A DNA stretch of 64,000 nt from Ahrensia sp. (lineage in GTDB: Bacteria; Pseudomonadota; Alphaproteobacteria; Rhizobiales; Rhizobiaceae): the NCBI GenBank assembly GCA_028817895.1, contig JAPPOQ010000043.1, positions 1-64,000 of the forward strand, written 5' to 3'. Made by a program: the position numbers and the translations under genes. This document shows positions 35,122 to 45,168 of this stretch, in pieces; positions within the stretch are counted from its first letter, which is position 1, and each line of letters starts with the position of its first letter. The notes under the pieces are model-generated. The model saw only the letters and a program-made list of their open reading frames with translations. It had not been told where the DNA came from and searched no databases.

Positions 35122-36951
35122 CTATTCGTCTAGCCAGAACGTGTCTGGCAGGTAATGGCCGAAATACAGTGTCGGCTCAAAACTCCAGATACCTTCACGG
35201 GGAACATTGCGCAGCGCGTTGGAGACAACGATGGGTTGCAACCCGCCCGACACCGTGCCGATGGAATAGACATTATCCGTGAAGAGCGTCAGCATTTCCT
35301 GCCAGATGGCGGCCTGCGCTTGATAGGTTTCGGCCGATTTCCACGAGGCGTAGAGTTCAGCAATGCGCTTCACATCGGGAAGCGTGATGGCCTCACCGGA
35401 TGTGCCGTTGGTTTCATAATGTGCACCCCAGGCCGGCCATTGGCCCTGGACCGGGGAGACCGGCGCAAGCTCTTCGGGGTTCATGTCCGGTGTCGCCAGC
35501 CCGCGGTTGAGCCCTTCCCAAGTGGTCATAACCGCTTCGCCATTTGCCACCCGGCCACGCAAAATGTCGCGCTGCGATGGTTTAATGAACAGTTTCACGC
35601 CGATCGATTTCCAGTGATCTGCAATGAGTTGCAATATATCGGTGTCCTGGCTGTCGCCCTCCGTCTCCACGATGATCTCGAACTCGCGACCATCCGGCAT
35701 CAACCTGGTGCCGTCGGCTGATTTTTTGTCGAAGCCTGCCTCATCAAGCAGAGTATTGGCCTTGCCGACATCAAGCTCAGCCCAGGCATTGGCATGAGCG
35801 TCGGTAAAGAGAGGGCTGGACGGCAATACCGAATTGGCCGAAGGACGGCCCAGACCGAAAAAGATCGTCTCGTTGATTTCGTTGCGATCGATGCCCAGCG
35901 AGAGTGCGCGTCGCACGCGCACATCCTGAAACGCTTCTCGGAACCCTTTGTCAGCGGCGTTCAGATTGGGCAACAGCACCATTTCCGACCCCTTGCCCGT
36001 GGGCCAAAGATAAACATCAAAGCCACCGGTTTCCGCCCCCTGCTTCAGGAAGGCATAATTGTCGAACCGCAAATAGCGCCCCTGCATGGCAGTTTCACCG
36101 GTACCGGCCTTGGCGGCAATGATGTCCTTGGACGCGATGTTCATGTTGACCGTTTGAATGTAGGGCAGTTGGGTGCCGTTCGGGTCAACGCGGTGGAAAT
36201 GCGGGTTGGCCTTGAACACGATGCGTTCAGAGGGCAACTTGGTCGTCGTCATCCAGGGTTGGAGCGTCGGCAGGTCAGGGTTTTCCGGCCTGTACTGGCG
36301 CCCAAAACGTTTGTGCAGAGACGTCCAGTTTTGCACATTTTCAGACTCGATCTTGGCTGCCAGCGTGTCGGCATCAGCATATTTTGAATGCCACTGCTTC
36401 ATGTAGTGAGCGGGCATGTAGATATACATCGGCCGTGCTCCGGCCAGCGCTGTCAGAAACAACGGGTTCACGCTGTCCCAGCTGTAGCGGATTGTGTGGC
36501 TGTCGATGATCTCCACTTTCGGCGGCTTGCCATCTGACATCATTTCGCGAGGAATGCCGCCCGGTTCCAATTCCTCATTGTTGGCAACATCTTCCCACCA
36601 ATAGCGAAAATCCTCCGTGGTGAATGGTGTGCCATCGGACCAATTGTGCCCGCGTCTCAAACGCAGCGTGAAGACCTTGTTCCCTTCATTCTTAACCTCG
36701 GCAAGAATGTCCGGCACCAGCGTGAAGGTCTGATCGTAATGGACGAGACGGGCATTGGAATAGACCGTCATCTGGCGCACATCCTTGGCCTTGGCCATGA
36801 GGATATCGATAGCGCCGCCCTTCTTGCCGATGATCTTTTCCATCGAAGCGAAATCCAGCATGCGCGCTTCTTCAGGCGGTTCGGCATGAGCGGCGGAGAA
36901 CGAATATGCCAATGCGATTGAGCCGATCAGAGCGGTTGCGAGTGTTTTCAT
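35122..36951 (-). CDS. Oligopeptide-type ABC substrate-binding protein
   Basis: A 609-residue periplasmic protein of the SBP_bac_5 family with a signal peptide (MKTLATALIGSIALAYSFSA). Family motifs are FTLRLRRGHNWSDGTPFTTEDFRYWWED near residue 95 and the later DVRVRRALSLGIDRNEIN. The ligand could be a peptide or a modified sugar; it cannot be told from sequence. ATG 36951 was chosen as the start of the signal peptide; it lies one base after the ATPase stop, so the two are coupled. Confidence 0.92.
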   Translation of the reverse strand: MKTLATALIGSIALAYSFSAAHAEPPEEARMLDFASMEKIIGKKGGAIDILMAKAKDVRQMTVYSNARLVHYDQTFTLVPDILAEVKNEGNKVFTLRLRRGHNWSDGTPFTTEDFRYWWEDVANNEELEPGGIPREMMSDGKPPKVEIIDSHTIRYSWDSVNPLFLTALAGARPMYIYMPAHYMKQWHSKYADADTLAAKIESENVQNWTSLHKRFGRQYRPENPDLPTLQPWMTTTKLPSERIVFKANPHFHRVDPNGTQLPYIQTVNMNIASKDIIAAKAGTGETAMQGRYLRFDNYAFLKQGAETGGFDVYLWPTGKGSEMVLLPNLNAADKGFREAFQDVRVRRALSLGIDRNEINETIFFGLGRPSANSVLPSSPLFTDAHANAWAELDVGKANTLLDEAGFDKKSADGTRLMPDGREFEIIVETEGDSQDTDILQLIADHWKSIGVKLFIKPSQRDILRGRVANGEAVMTTWEGLNRGLATPDMNPEELAPVSPVQGQWPAWGAHYETNGTSGEAITLPDVKRIAELYASWKSAETYQAQAAIWQEMLTLFTDNVYSIGTVSGGLQPIVVSNALRNVPREGIWSFEPTLYFGHYLPDTFWLDE

Positions 36952-36952
36952 G

Positions 36953-38905
36953 TCATTTACTTTCCTGAACCAGGGTTGCTGGGTCCGTCCCGACGATGAC
37001 TCGAACAAAATGATCGTCATTAATCCGGATCATTTGCATATCCGACTCATCGCTGAGCGGCGCGAAAGGCGGGCTCCAATTGCGTCCTTCCGACGCCATG
37101 TCACGGTTGATCCTGTCGAAGTCGAGAGGATGGTCAAGACTGGCATGGGGCACAACATCGAGCAGCGCCTTGGTGTATGGGTGGAGGGGATTGTCGAACA
37201 GTTCCTCGCGGGTGGCAAGTTCCACCAGTTGCCCTCGAAACATCACGCCGATCCGATCGGCGATATAGCGCACGACGGCAAGGTTGTGCGAAATGAACAC
37301 ATAGGTGAGGCCAAGCTCGTCCTGCAATTGCTTGAGCAGATTGAGCACCTGGGCCTGCACGGATACGTCAAGCGCTGAAACCGGCTCATCCAAAAAAACA
37401 AGATCTGGCCGCAAGGCGAGCGCGCGTGCGATGCCCACGCGCTGACGCTGGCCACCGGAAAAGGAATGCGGGTAGCGGCCCAGATAGCTGGGTTGCAAAC
37501 CCACAAGCCGCATCAGTTCAGCCGCATATCGCGATCGCCCCCCCTTTTCGCCCTGCAACAGGCCGTGCACTTCCATCGGCTCCTTGAGGATGTTGAGCAC
37601 CGTTTGGCGCGGAGAAAGGGACGAGAACGGGTCCTGAAACACCATCTGCATTTTTGGGCGGAAGCGCTTCAGATCATCGCCGTGGAGCGCAAGCAGATCG
37701 ATTTTGCGGTCTTCCTCGAACCATTCGACGGAACCGCTGTCGGCAGACAAAGCCCGTACCAGCAGCTTTAGCGTAGTGGTCTTGCCGCAACCGGATTCGC
37801 CGACCAAACCAAAGCACTCGCCGCGACGCACGTCAAAAGAGACATCATCGACCGCACGCGTGACGGTTTGTTCCTTGCTCAGCCAACCTTTCTGTTTCTT
37901 GGCAATGAAAGACTTGCACAGATGCCGAACACGCAGGATCACCTCATCGGCATGCGACTTGCGATCTTCGATGTCGCCGCGCATGGAAACCGGGATTTCA
38001 TGATCGATGTCCCGCAACGAATGCAGTTTGGCGCCGTAATCCATGTCGAGATCGGGAACAGCGGCCAGCAGGGCTTTCAAGTAAGGATGGTGTGGATCAC
38101 GGAAGATAGCTTCGCGTGACCCTGCCTCCATCACCTGACCATGATAAAGCACCACCACCTCGTCGGCCATGTTTGCCACGACACCAAGGTCATGGGTGAT
38201 CAGCAGAACCGCCATGCCGAGCTTGTCCTGCAACTCGATTAGCAGACTCAAAATCTTGGCCTGCATCGAAACATCAAGCGCAGTTGTCGGCTCGTCGGCG
38301 ATCAACAACGCGGGATGGCAGATGAGAGCCATGGCGATCATGGCGCGTTGACGCAGACCGCCTGAAAGTTCCATCGGATACATGGAATAGGCCGCGTCGG
38401 GCTTGGGGAAGCCGACAAGATCGAGCATGTCGATGACCGTCTTTTTCACTTCGTCCGGCGCGATCTCATCGCGATGCAGTTCCAGCGCTTCACCGATCTG
38501 ATTGCCGATCGTGTGCAGAGGTGAGAGTGAGGTCATCGGTTCCTGAAAGATGATCGACATCTTGCCGCCGCGCAGCGCCAGTCGCTGGGCCGAATTGTCC
38601 TCCAGCGAAGCAAGATCGATGGCTTCATCTTTTGCGTGTTCGCGATAGTCGATACGCCCGCCGGTGATGCGGGCAACGCTTGGCAATATGCCCAAAATGG
38701 CCTGCGAAATAATCGATTTGCCAGAACCGGACTCACCCACAAGTGCAACCGTTTTTCCAGCGGGTATTCGGAAGGACGCCCCACGGATGACGTTAAGATC
38801 CGTTCCTTTCAGGTCGATCGCGATGTTGAGATCGTCGACACGAATGATATCATGCGTATAGGCGCATTTGCTCGCCCCGCTCCGAGCGTTCGGCTGCGCT
38901 GCCAT
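36953..38905 (-). CDS. Oligopeptide-type ABC ATPase, two fused nucleotide-binding domains
   Basis: About 650 residues: two complete ABC domains in one chain, equivalent to DppD fused to DppF. The first has Walker A GESGSGKS and signature LSGGLRQR with [14 protein letters not shown]; the second has GESGCGKT and FSGGQRQR with [14 protein letters not shown]. Each ends with the oligopeptide C-terminal motif around the HPY(L/T)KALL box. It is the first gene of the operon (ATPase, binding protein, two permeases), an unusual gene order. The start is uncertain: the frame is open to 38989, but ATG 38905 is the nearest to conserved sequence. Confidence 0.9.
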   Translation of the reverse strand: MAAQPNARSGASKCAYTHDIIRVDDLNIAIDLKGTDLNVIRGASFRIPAGKTVALVGESGSGKSIISQAILGILPSVARITGGRIDYREHAKDEAIDLASLEDNSAQRLALRGGKMSIIFQEPMTSLSPLHTIGNQIGEALELHRDEIAPDEVKKTVIDMLDLVGFPKPDAAYSMYPMELSGGLRQRAMIAMALICHPALLIADEPTTALDVSMQAKILSLLIELQDKLGMAVLLITHDLGVVANMADEVVVLYHGQVMEAGSREAIFRDPHHPYLKALLAAVPDLDMDYGAKLHSLRDIDHEIPVSMRGDIEDRKSHADEVILRVRHLCKSFIAKKQKGWLSKEQTVTRAVDDVSFDVRRGECFGLVGESGCGKTTTLKLLVRALSADSGSVEWFEEDRKIDLLALHGDDLKRFRPKMQMVFQDPFSSLSPRQTVLNILKEPMEVHGLLQGEKGGRSRYAAELMRLVGLQPSYLGRYPHSFSGGQRQRVGIARALALRPDLVFLDEPVSALDVSVQAQVLNLLKQLQDELGLTYVFISHNLAVVRYIADRIGVMFRGQLVELATREELFDNPLHPYTKALLDVVPHASLDHPLDFDRINRDMASEGRNWSPPFAPLSDESDMQMIRINDDHFVRVIVGTDPATLVQESK

Positions 38906-39171
38906 GGGCGGTTCCACTTCGGATGCCGTCGTATCGACCAAGCCCAATGCGCTCCCTTGGCTTGCTATCGCGCGGCCGCGCCGCTGCACTTGATGTGCAC
39001 CTTACACAAAAGCGGATCGTGTAAAACAGCGTGGCAACATGAAAAAATTCACCTGCTGCGATATCCCCAAATTGCCCAACGTGGTTGCAACAATTGTCGG
39101 CTCCCACTTTCGTGCAAGTGCAAGTGCGGGCATAGTGACGGCTTCCGATTTCCCACTTGCAGTTGACGGGG

Positions 39172-41601
39172 GTGACTGCCTTGTTGAAACGCTTTGGTTC
39201 CTTCGCCGCGATACGCGCTACGATCTGGATGGTTCTGGCATTGGCGATCGCTCCGGCCCACGCCCAGCTTTTGCCCGGTGCCGGCGGGTCCAGTGAGGCC
39301 AGCAGCGGGCTGGAAGTGTTGTTGGAAGAGGCAAGGCGCGATGGCTCAACTGTCATCGTTGTTCAGCCCAATACCCAACAGGAGCAACCCGAGAAAGATG
39401 TCGTTTCGCGCAGCACGGAGCAGTTTCTGGAATTGCGCAAAAGGTTGAGCGCCATATTTGCCAGTGCTGCCACACTGCCAAAAAACCTCAACGCGACATT
39501 CCGCAAAGCGGACGAGGAACTGGGCTATCTGTGGTTTGCCAAGGCTCTTGGAACGGCTCTTTTGGGTCTGTTCATCGGTTTCCTCCTAACTCGACCTTAC
39601 CTCAATTGGCTGCGGTCTCGTTATGCAGGTGTGTCGCCACCAAATCCGGAAACGACCGCAGACAAAGCCTATCTTTTGTTGTTTCGTGCCGTCATCGCGC
39701 TCACCATAACTCTTCTATATCTTGTCGCAGCTGCGCTTACGGCTGTCATTCTGGACCCCGGCGACACACTGTCTCGCAGCGTCATCTTTGAAGTTGTTGG
39801 GGCCTATATCGTCTACCGCATTTTGCGTTATGCCGTTGGCTGGAACCTCTTTGTTTATGACGCGCCCCAAAACAGCCTGTTCAACCTAACCGCCGAGGAG
39901 GCAAAGAGCCTCTACACGAAATGGTGGGTGAGCGCGGCTGTGCTGATGGCGCTGGTCGCGTTTTTCCGGTTGACAATCAGCGTCGGTTTCAGCGCACCGG
40001 CGATTGGCTTTGAAGGCAACGGACTTCTGCCGCGGGCCAATGCACAACTGCTTTTGGTGATCCTGGCTTTTCTCGCCATTGCTGTCATGGTTTGGCTGAT
40101 TTTTTCAAACCGCCAATTGTTGAAGTCAGCTTTCACGCCCCGCGAGCCCGTTGGCGTGTATGGCCGATTTAAAGTCTGGCTGGCAAAGATCGTCCCAGAT
40201 TTCTTGCTTGTTTACGGCGTCGCGGCTTTCTTCATGTTTGTGTACCGCGTTGCGATGCTCATTCCCGGGGCATCGGCGGTCATCATCGCACCCATCGTGA
40301 TCTTTTATGTGTGCTTGATCATTATCGGCCTAGCCTTCATCGGCATTCAGATTTTCTACAAGCGAAGACTGAAGCTTTATCAGGAACGTGCGGAAGCCGA
40401 GAGGCAGGCGCAGGCCCGCGCCCGCGCCGAAAGGGAGGCCATCCGGTCGGCTGCCTCCGATGATGGCGATGAGGATGATGCAACCGATCTAGCTCCGCTC
40501 GAATCCGAAACCGAGCTGACCGATCCGCAGGTGTTTGAGTTCAAGCCACGCTTTCGCAGTTTCTTTGAAAATGCAGTGGTGGCCGTTGTTGCGACGCTTG
40601 CTGTTGGTCGCTTGGCCCAGATATGGGGCGTGCCGCTGGCGCAGGAGGATAATGTCTGGGCCATTCTTTTCGACATGCTTCCGATCACAGTATGCCTGAT
40701 CCTGGCCTACAATGCGGTGAAGATCTTCATCGACGCCCGCATGGAAGAGGAAGGCGGTCCTGTTGAAGTGGAGATGGGTGGGGACGGCGGCGGGGCCGGT
40801 GTGTCACGCATGGCAACGCTGCTGCCAATTGTGCGCTACGTGTTGATCGCGATCATCTTCGTCGCTGCCGCAATCGTTATCCTTTCAAGGCTCGGTATCG
40901 ATATCGGCCCGCTGCTCGCATCGGCGGGCGTCATTGGCATTGCCGTTGGTTTTGGCGCGCAGAAGCTCATCCAGGATATCTTTTCGGGCGCCTTTTTCCT
41001 GCTCGATGACGCGTTCCGGCGCGGTGAATATATCGAGATCGAGGGCATCAAGGGCACGGTGGAGAAAATCTCCATCCGTTCCTTCCAGCTGCGTCATCAT
41101 CTGGGTGCGCTGCACACCATTCCCTTCGGCGAAATCAAGCAGCTGACAAACTATTCGCGTGATTGGGTGCTCATGAAGCTGCCCCTGCGTGTGACCTACG
41201 ACACGGATGTTGATCGCGTGCGCAAGCTCGTCAAGAAGCTGGGTCAGGAGTTGCTGGAACATCCGCAGGTCGGACACACCTTTATGCAGCCACTGAAGTC
41301 GCAGGGCGTTTACAAGATGGAAGATTCCGCGATGATCATTCGCGTGAAATTCATGACAAAACCTGGCGAACAGTTCGTCACGCGCAAAGTGGTGTACGAG
41401 GCCATCCAGGATCTGTTTGCTCGCGAAGACATTCATTTCGCACACAAGGAAGTGACCGTGCGACTGGCGGACGATCAACGAACCGACGAATTGGACGAAA
41501 GAGAAAAGAAAGCCGTGACCGCCGCTGCCCGCAGCGTGATTGATCAGGAAGCGGAAGAGGCCGCCCAGGCCGGCGGCTCCGCGAGCGATAATGGCCGCTG
41601 A
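39172..41601 (+). CDS. Mechanosensitive ion channel, MscS family (large)
   Basis: An 809-residue inner-membrane channel that opens under membrane tension to release solutes during osmotic downshock. A signal-like N-terminus (ATIWMVLALAIAPAHAQ) is followed by a short periplasmic part and several hydrophobic segments. The MscS core begins about residue 550: pore helix GVIGIAVGFGAQKLIQDIFSG, then FFLLDDAFRRGEYIEI and the beta domain. A very acidic cytoplasmic loop near residue 430 (DDGDEDDATD) is notable. Start codon uncertain: TTG 39157, GTG 39172 and TTG 39181 are all possible. The last 11 bases overlap the FkbM gene. Confidence 0.85.
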   Translation: MTALLKRFGSFAAIRATIWMVLALAIAPAHAQLLPGAGGSSEASSGLEVLLEEARRDGSTVIVVQPNTQQEQPEKDVVSRSTEQFLELRKRLSAIFASAATLPKNLNATFRKADEELGYLWFAKALGTALLGLFIGFLLTRPYLNWLRSRYAGVSPPNPETTADKAYLLLFRAVIALTITLLYLVAAALTAVILDPGDTLSRSVIFEVVGAYIVYRILRYAVGWNLFVYDAPQNSLFNLTAEEAKSLYTKWWVSAAVLMALVAFFRLTISVGFSAPAIGFEGNGLLPRANAQLLLVILAFLAIAVMVWLIFSNRQLLKSAFTPREPVGVYGRFKVWLAKIVPDFLLVYGVAAFFMFVYRVAMLIPGASAVIIAPIVIFYVCLIIIGLAFIGIQIFYKRRLKLYQERAEAERQAQARARAEREAIRSAASDDGDEDDATDLAPLESETELTDPQVFEFKPRFRSFFENAVVAVVATLAVGRLAQIWGVPLAQEDNVWAILFDMLPITVCLILAYNAVKIFIDARMEEEGGPVEVEMGGDGGGAGVSRMATLLPIVRYVLIAIIFVAAAIVILSRLGIDIGPLLASAGVIGIAVGFGAQKLIQDIFSGAFFLLDDAFRRGEYIEIEGIKGTVEKISIRSFQLRHHLGALHTIPFGEIKQLTNYSRDWVLMKLPLRVTYDTDVDRVRKLVKKLGQELLEHPQVGHTFMQPLKSQGVYKMEDSAMIIRVKFMTKPGEQFVTRKVVYEAIQDLFAREDIHFAHKEVTVRLADDQRTDELDEREKKAVTAAARSVIDQEAEEAAQAGGSASDNGR

Positions 41602-42451
41602 CACACAGCTTGATACGACCAGCACCTTTGGCAGCCATCGGCACAAGTTTCAGGAGCGTCTCATTTGGCAGCTGGCTGACTGGAAGTTCCTGCCGCAAAG
41701 CTTGCGACAACGCCTGCGCAAACGTTTCGCACGTGCCGTCGCCGGACCTTTTGACATCGAGCACGATGCTATGCGGTTTCGCCTCTATCCGGCTGAAAAC
41801 TACTGCGACCGGATCCTCTTCGGTCGTCGCCAATTGCCCGAGCAAGCCGAGCATCAGGCGCTTGACGAGATCATCAAACCGGGCATGGTCTTCGTCGATA
41901 TCGGCGCCAATGTTGGTTCATACAGCGTCTATGTGGGCGTTCGGTCGCAGGGAGCGACGCTGATCGGTTTTGAACCTCACCCCCGCACCTTTCAAAAGCT
42001 TCTATTCAACCTGAGTGCCAATCACCTTCCGGTTGACCACATCGTCAACGCTGCGGCTGGCGAAGCGCATTCGTCGCTCAGCCTGTGGTCGGACGGGGGT
42101 AGCAATATCGGCCATACTTCCTTGCTGCGAGAGGGAACAACAAACCCCAAAAAGAGCGTGGAGGTTCGCGTCGTTCCCTTAGCGGACAGCTTGCGTGCAT
42201 GGTGCATCGAGCGCATCGACCTGCTTAAGATCGACGTTGAGGGCTATGAGGATCGCGCCCTTGTGCCCTTCTTGGAAACGGCGCCCGACACACTTCTTCC
42301 CGGCCATGTTTTGGTTGAAACTGACCACAAGCATCTTTGGCAGCAGGATCTGCTGGCGAAACTGAAAGAGCGCGGCTACGCACCACGCTTTTCGACCGGA
42401 CAGAATCTGTTGCTGAGGCGCGGTCCTCATCACAATCGAACCCGTGGGTGA
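41591..42451 (+). CDS. FkbM-family methyltransferase
   Basis: A 286-residue SAM-dependent methyltransferase. SAM-binding motif I is FVDIGANVGSYSVYVG, followed by GFEPHPRTFQKLLFNL and the later motif LLKIDVEGYEDRALVPFLE, which is diagnostic for FkbM. Members methylate sugars on polysaccharides or antibiotics. It overlaps the MscS gene by 11 bases and is likely co-expressed, although no functional link is apparent. Its stop abuts the stop of the convergent cpdR-like gene with no base between. Confidence 0.9.
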   Translation: MAADTQLDTTSTFGSHRHKFQERLIWQLADWKFLPQSLRQRLRKRFARAVAGPFDIEHDAMRFRLYPAENYCDRILFGRRQLPEQAEHQALDEIIKPGMVFVDIGANVGSYSVYVGVRSQGATLIGFEPHPRTFQKLLFNLSANHLPVDHIVNAAAGEAHSSLSLWSDGGSNIGHTSLLREGTTNPKKSVEVRVVPLADSLRAWCIERIDLLKIDVEGYEDRALVPFLETAPDTLLPGHVLVETDHKHLWQQDLLAKLKERGYAPRFSTGQNLLLRRGPHHNRTRG

Positions 42452-42838
42452 TCAGCAGGCATCACGCAGCGGTTCGGTTCCCAAAGCATCACGCACGCGT
42501 TGGCGGATCTGCGCGAGCGTGAAGGGTTTTGACACAACATCAATGACGATTCTGGAAAGTGGGTCGGCCCGTTCACGCTGCTCTGCGTAGCCGGTCATCA
42601 TGAGAATTTTCAGTTCAGGCCAGGCAGCTTTGGCAGTGTACGCCAGCTCAATTCCGTCCATGAAGGGCATCTTGATGTCGGACAGCAGTAGGTCAAAATC
42701 GCCATCATGCTCCTGAAGGCAATCAAAGCCCTCTTCGCCGTCACCAGCTTCGATGATCTCATGACCATCCATGGTGAGCGCACGTCCGACGAAAGCGCGA
42801 ACCGCATCATCGTCTTCTGTGAGGAGAATCTTTGCCAT
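42452..42838 (-). CDS. Single-domain response regulator, CpdR-like
   Basis: A 128-residue receiver domain with no output domain: acidic pocket TEDDDA, phospho-acceptor Asp54 in LLLSDIKMPFMDG, MMTGYAEQRERA and the KPF of VVSKPFT. This fits the second CpdR (CpdR2) of rhizobia. CpdR proteins switch ClpXP-dependent turnover of CtrA and other cell-cycle proteins when unphosphorylated. The name is by recalled similarity. A perfect CtrA-type box (TTAA-N7-TTAA) lies 55 bases upstream, supporting cell-cycle control. Confidence 0.75.
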   Translation of the reverse strand: MAKILLTEDDDAVRAFVGRALTMDGHEIIEAGDGEEGFDCLQEHDGDFDLLLSDIKMPFMDGIELAYTAKAAWPELKILMMTGYAEQRERADPLSRIVIDVVSKPFTLAQIRQRVRDALGTEPLRDAC

Positions 42839-42892
42839 TGGTCAGTGCAAATCGCTCGCCCGCGTCTACAAAGGGAGTTGGCGCTTAGATGG

Positions 42893-42907
42893 TTAACAAA
42901 ACGTTAA
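42893..42907 (-). promoter_or_regulatory. CtrA-type box upstream of cpdR-like gene
   Basis: TTAA-N7-TTAA is exact (42893-42896 and 42904-42907). On the minus strand it reads TTAACGTTTTGTTAAC, matching the CtrA consensus TTAA-N7-TTAAC. A GACTC (GANTC, CcrM methylation site) abuts it at 42908-42912. It lies 55-69 bases before the start codon at 42838. Confidence 0.65.
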
Positions 42908-42957
42908 GACTCAACGACGTTGGCATGACACTTTGGTCATAGTCCAACTGCGCTTGA

Positions 42958-43521
42958 TCAGGCTGCTTTTGAGGCGTCTCCTTCGACAACACCGACAAAT
43001 GGCAGTTCACGAAAGGCATGACCGACATCCATGCCGTAACCAACGACGAAATGGTCCGGACAGTCAAAGCCAACATAGTTCGCAACAACCTGCGCCTTGC
43101 GCCTCGAATGCTTATCCAGCAGTACCGCAATTTCGACGCTGCCGGCCCCGCGCTTGAGCATCAAATCGCGGGCAAAGGCCAGCGTGTTGCCGGATTCCAA
43201 AATATCGTCGATCAGAAGAACGTCGCGCCCCCGAACATCGCTGTCAACGTCGCGCAAAATTTTCACATCACCCGACTCCGTTCCTGCGCCATAACTCGAC
43301 AGCGTGATGAACTCGACTTCCGGCTCGATCCCGGATGCGTGCATTGCGCGAATGAGATCTGCCGCGAAAACGAACGACCCCTTGAGTACCGCAATCACGA
43401 GCGGATTGGATTTGAACTTTCCGCGCATCTGTGCGGCCATTTCCGCATTGCGCTCATCAATCTGGCGGGCCGAAAACAGTGTGGAAATACGTTTGCCACG
43501 AACTGTGATTGAACCAGCCAT
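42958..43521 (-). CDS. hpt: Hypoxanthine phosphoribosyltransferase
   Basis: A 187-residue purine-salvage enzyme that joins hypoxanthine (or guanine) to PRPP. The PRPP-binding loop is VLLIDDILESGNTL, preceded by VLKGSFVFAADL and the flexible catalytic loop FITLSSYGAGTESGDV. The 187-residue length is normal. It follows the zinc-ribbon gene by 15 bases and probably shares its transcript. Confidence 0.92.
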   Translation of the reverse strand: MAGSITVRGKRISTLFSARQIDERNAEMAAQMRGKFKSNPLVIAVLKGSFVFAADLIRAMHASGIEPEVEFITLSSYGAGTESGDVKILRDVDSDVRGRDVLLIDDILESGNTLAFARDLMLKRGAGSVEIAVLLDKHSRRKAQVVANYVGFDCPDHFVVGYGMDVGHAFRELPFVGVVEGDASKAA

Positions 43522-43536
43522 GATGTGCCTCGAAAC

Positions 43537-44298
43537 TTACTGCACGAAAGTGACCTCCACATGCACCGCATCTTCGGGAAAACCCTTCGTGATCGCGGTG
43601 AAGCGGCTGGTCTCGCCCGCTTTCAGTTCGTTCTTAGCCGCGGCTGCGGTCCATTCATAGAGCCTTGCTTGTCCTTCACCACGCATTGTGAGCTGGAGAT
43701 GGGGGACTTCGACCGTATGATCGGCGTTGTTGGCGATCTCTCCGCGAACGATCAATTGCCGCAAACCGTCACTCTGGCGATGCTGCGTCTCGATGTTGGA
43801 GATCTTCAAGGGCTGAGGGCGCAGATCTATACCGGCCGTGTCGTAATATTTTTGTGTCTGCGGGAAGGCCGACACGATCACCGGTTGCAGGACGATCGCG
43901 GCGCATATCGCAGCAACCGTGCTCAAACCTAACAGTGTGAGCGCGGAACGACCGAGACGGTTTGGCGCGGGAGCGGTGTCTTCACGATCCACATAAAGCG
44001 GCACGATCGTTGGAGGTTCTTTCTCAATGTCGATGGTGGGGGCCGCAATGACAACGGGCAAGCTCGTGTGAATCGGCTCTTCGACATCACCGATCACATC
44101 GTCAATATCGGGAACGATGGATGGCGCCTCCACCTTCGGCAGTTCTATCGTCGCCGGATCGGCCCCAACGGCGGCTTCTGTATCGTCAGAAGCGTTCCAG
44201 ACATGGTCGCACAATCCGCATCGCAACGCTTTGGTTGCAAGGATCTCGGGTGGCGGGTCCTGGAAACGAGCTTCGCAGGATGGACAGATGATGGTCAT
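43537..44298 (-). CDS. Zinc-ribbon (MJ0042-type) membrane protein with DUF3426-like tail
   Basis: A 253-residue protein. It opens with the zinc ribbon TIICPSCEARF ... LRCGLCDHVW (two CxxC pairs), then an acidic, Pro-rich linker, one membrane helix (LTLLGLSTVAAICAAIVL, about residue 133), and an extracytoplasmic FxLYD/DUF3426-like domain with RGEIANNADHTVEVPHLQLT. Function unknown; the family is near ftsE in rhizobia. ATG 44298 is the start of the zinc ribbon. It diverges from ftsE across 210 bases that hold both promoters. Confidence 0.85.
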   Translation of the reverse strand: MTIICPSCEARFQDPPPEILATKALRCGLCDHVWNASDDTEAAVGADPATIELPKVEAPSIVPDIDDVIGDVEEPIHTSLPVVIAAPTIDIEKEPPTIVPLYVDREDTAPAPNRLGRSALTLLGLSTVAAICAAIVLQPVIVSAFPQTQKYYDTAGIDLRPQPLKISNIETQHRQSDGLRQLIVRGEIANNADHTVEVPHLQLTMRGEGQARLYEWTAAAAKNELKAGETSRFTAITKGFPEDAVHVEVTFVQ

Positions 44299-44508
44299 GA
44301 TGCGTCGCCGTAAACGGCCGGAACGCAAAACCAGGGCCGTCTCTTTGGTATGATGAAAACTTTCCTAACCTTGGGGCAAGAGAGTTAACGCTTTGCTTAC
44401 CGCCAACGATTTGCGGCGCACTCCAAGCGGTGTCATTAAGGCGCTTGACCGATTCTGATTGGCGGCCAAACCGACCGCCTCAAAACCGCAGGCTGATTTA
44501 CGAAAGCG

Positions 44509-45168
44509 ATGATCCGGTTCGATAATGTCGGGGTGCGATACGGGATTGGCGAGGAGGTTTTGCAAGACCTTACCTTCCGCCTTGAGCCTGGTTCGTTTCA
44601 GTTTCTCACCGGCCAGTCCGGTGCGGGCAAAACCAGCCTACTGCGCCTGCTGTTTCTTTCGCTGCAACCAACACGGGGTCTGATCGAAGTTTTTGGCCGA
44701 GATTCATCTGCGCTGGAACCGGGTGAGCTTCCCGCAGTGCGCCGACGCATAGGCATTGTTTTCCAGGACTTTCGTCTGCTGGACCACCTCACCCTTTACG
44801 AAAATGTCGCGCTGCCCTTGCGCGTGCGCGGCCAAGAAGAGCGTACCTACCGGCGTGATGTCATCGATCTGCTGAAATGGGTCGGATTGAAAGACTGTAT
44901 CGACGCGCATCCCTCAATCCTTTCAGGCGGCGAGCAGCAGCGCGCAGCGGTGGCGCGCGCCTTGATTGACCAGCCTGAACTGCTTTTGGCGGATGAGCCG
45001 ACGGGCAATCTTGACCCCGTTCTGGCGCGCCGCCTGTTGCGTCTGTTTATCGAACTGAACCGATCGGGCACATCTGTGGTCATTGCGACGCACGACCACA
45101 CGCTTATGGAGCAGTTTGATGCGCGTCGCATGATTCTGGATCAGGGGCACCTGCATATCCATGAGTGA
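44509..45168 (+). CDS. ftsE: Cell division ATP-binding protein FtsE
   Basis: A 219-residue ABC ATPase that with FtsX controls peptidoglycan hydrolases at the division site. Walker A is [11 protein letters not shown], the signature [11 protein letters not shown], and Walker [14 protein letters not shown]. The first residues [12 protein letters not shown] are typical. The 3' end overlaps the ftsX start by eight bases. Confidence 0.95.
   Translation: MIRFDNVGVRYGIGEEVLQDLTFRLEPGSFQFLTGQSGAGKTSLLRLLFLSLQPTRGLIEVFGRDSSALEPGELPAVRRRIGIVFQDFRLLDHLTLYENVALPLRVRGQEERTYRRDVIDLLKWVGLKDCIDAHPSILSGGEQQRAAVARALIDQPELLLADEPTGNLDPVLARRLLRLFIELNRSGTSVVIATHDHTLMEQFDARRMILDQGHLHIHE

Noticed and set aside
44384-44399. 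TTAA-like half sites before ftsE considered as a CtrA box
   Set aside because: The second half is TTAC at eight-base spacing, not TTAA at seven.
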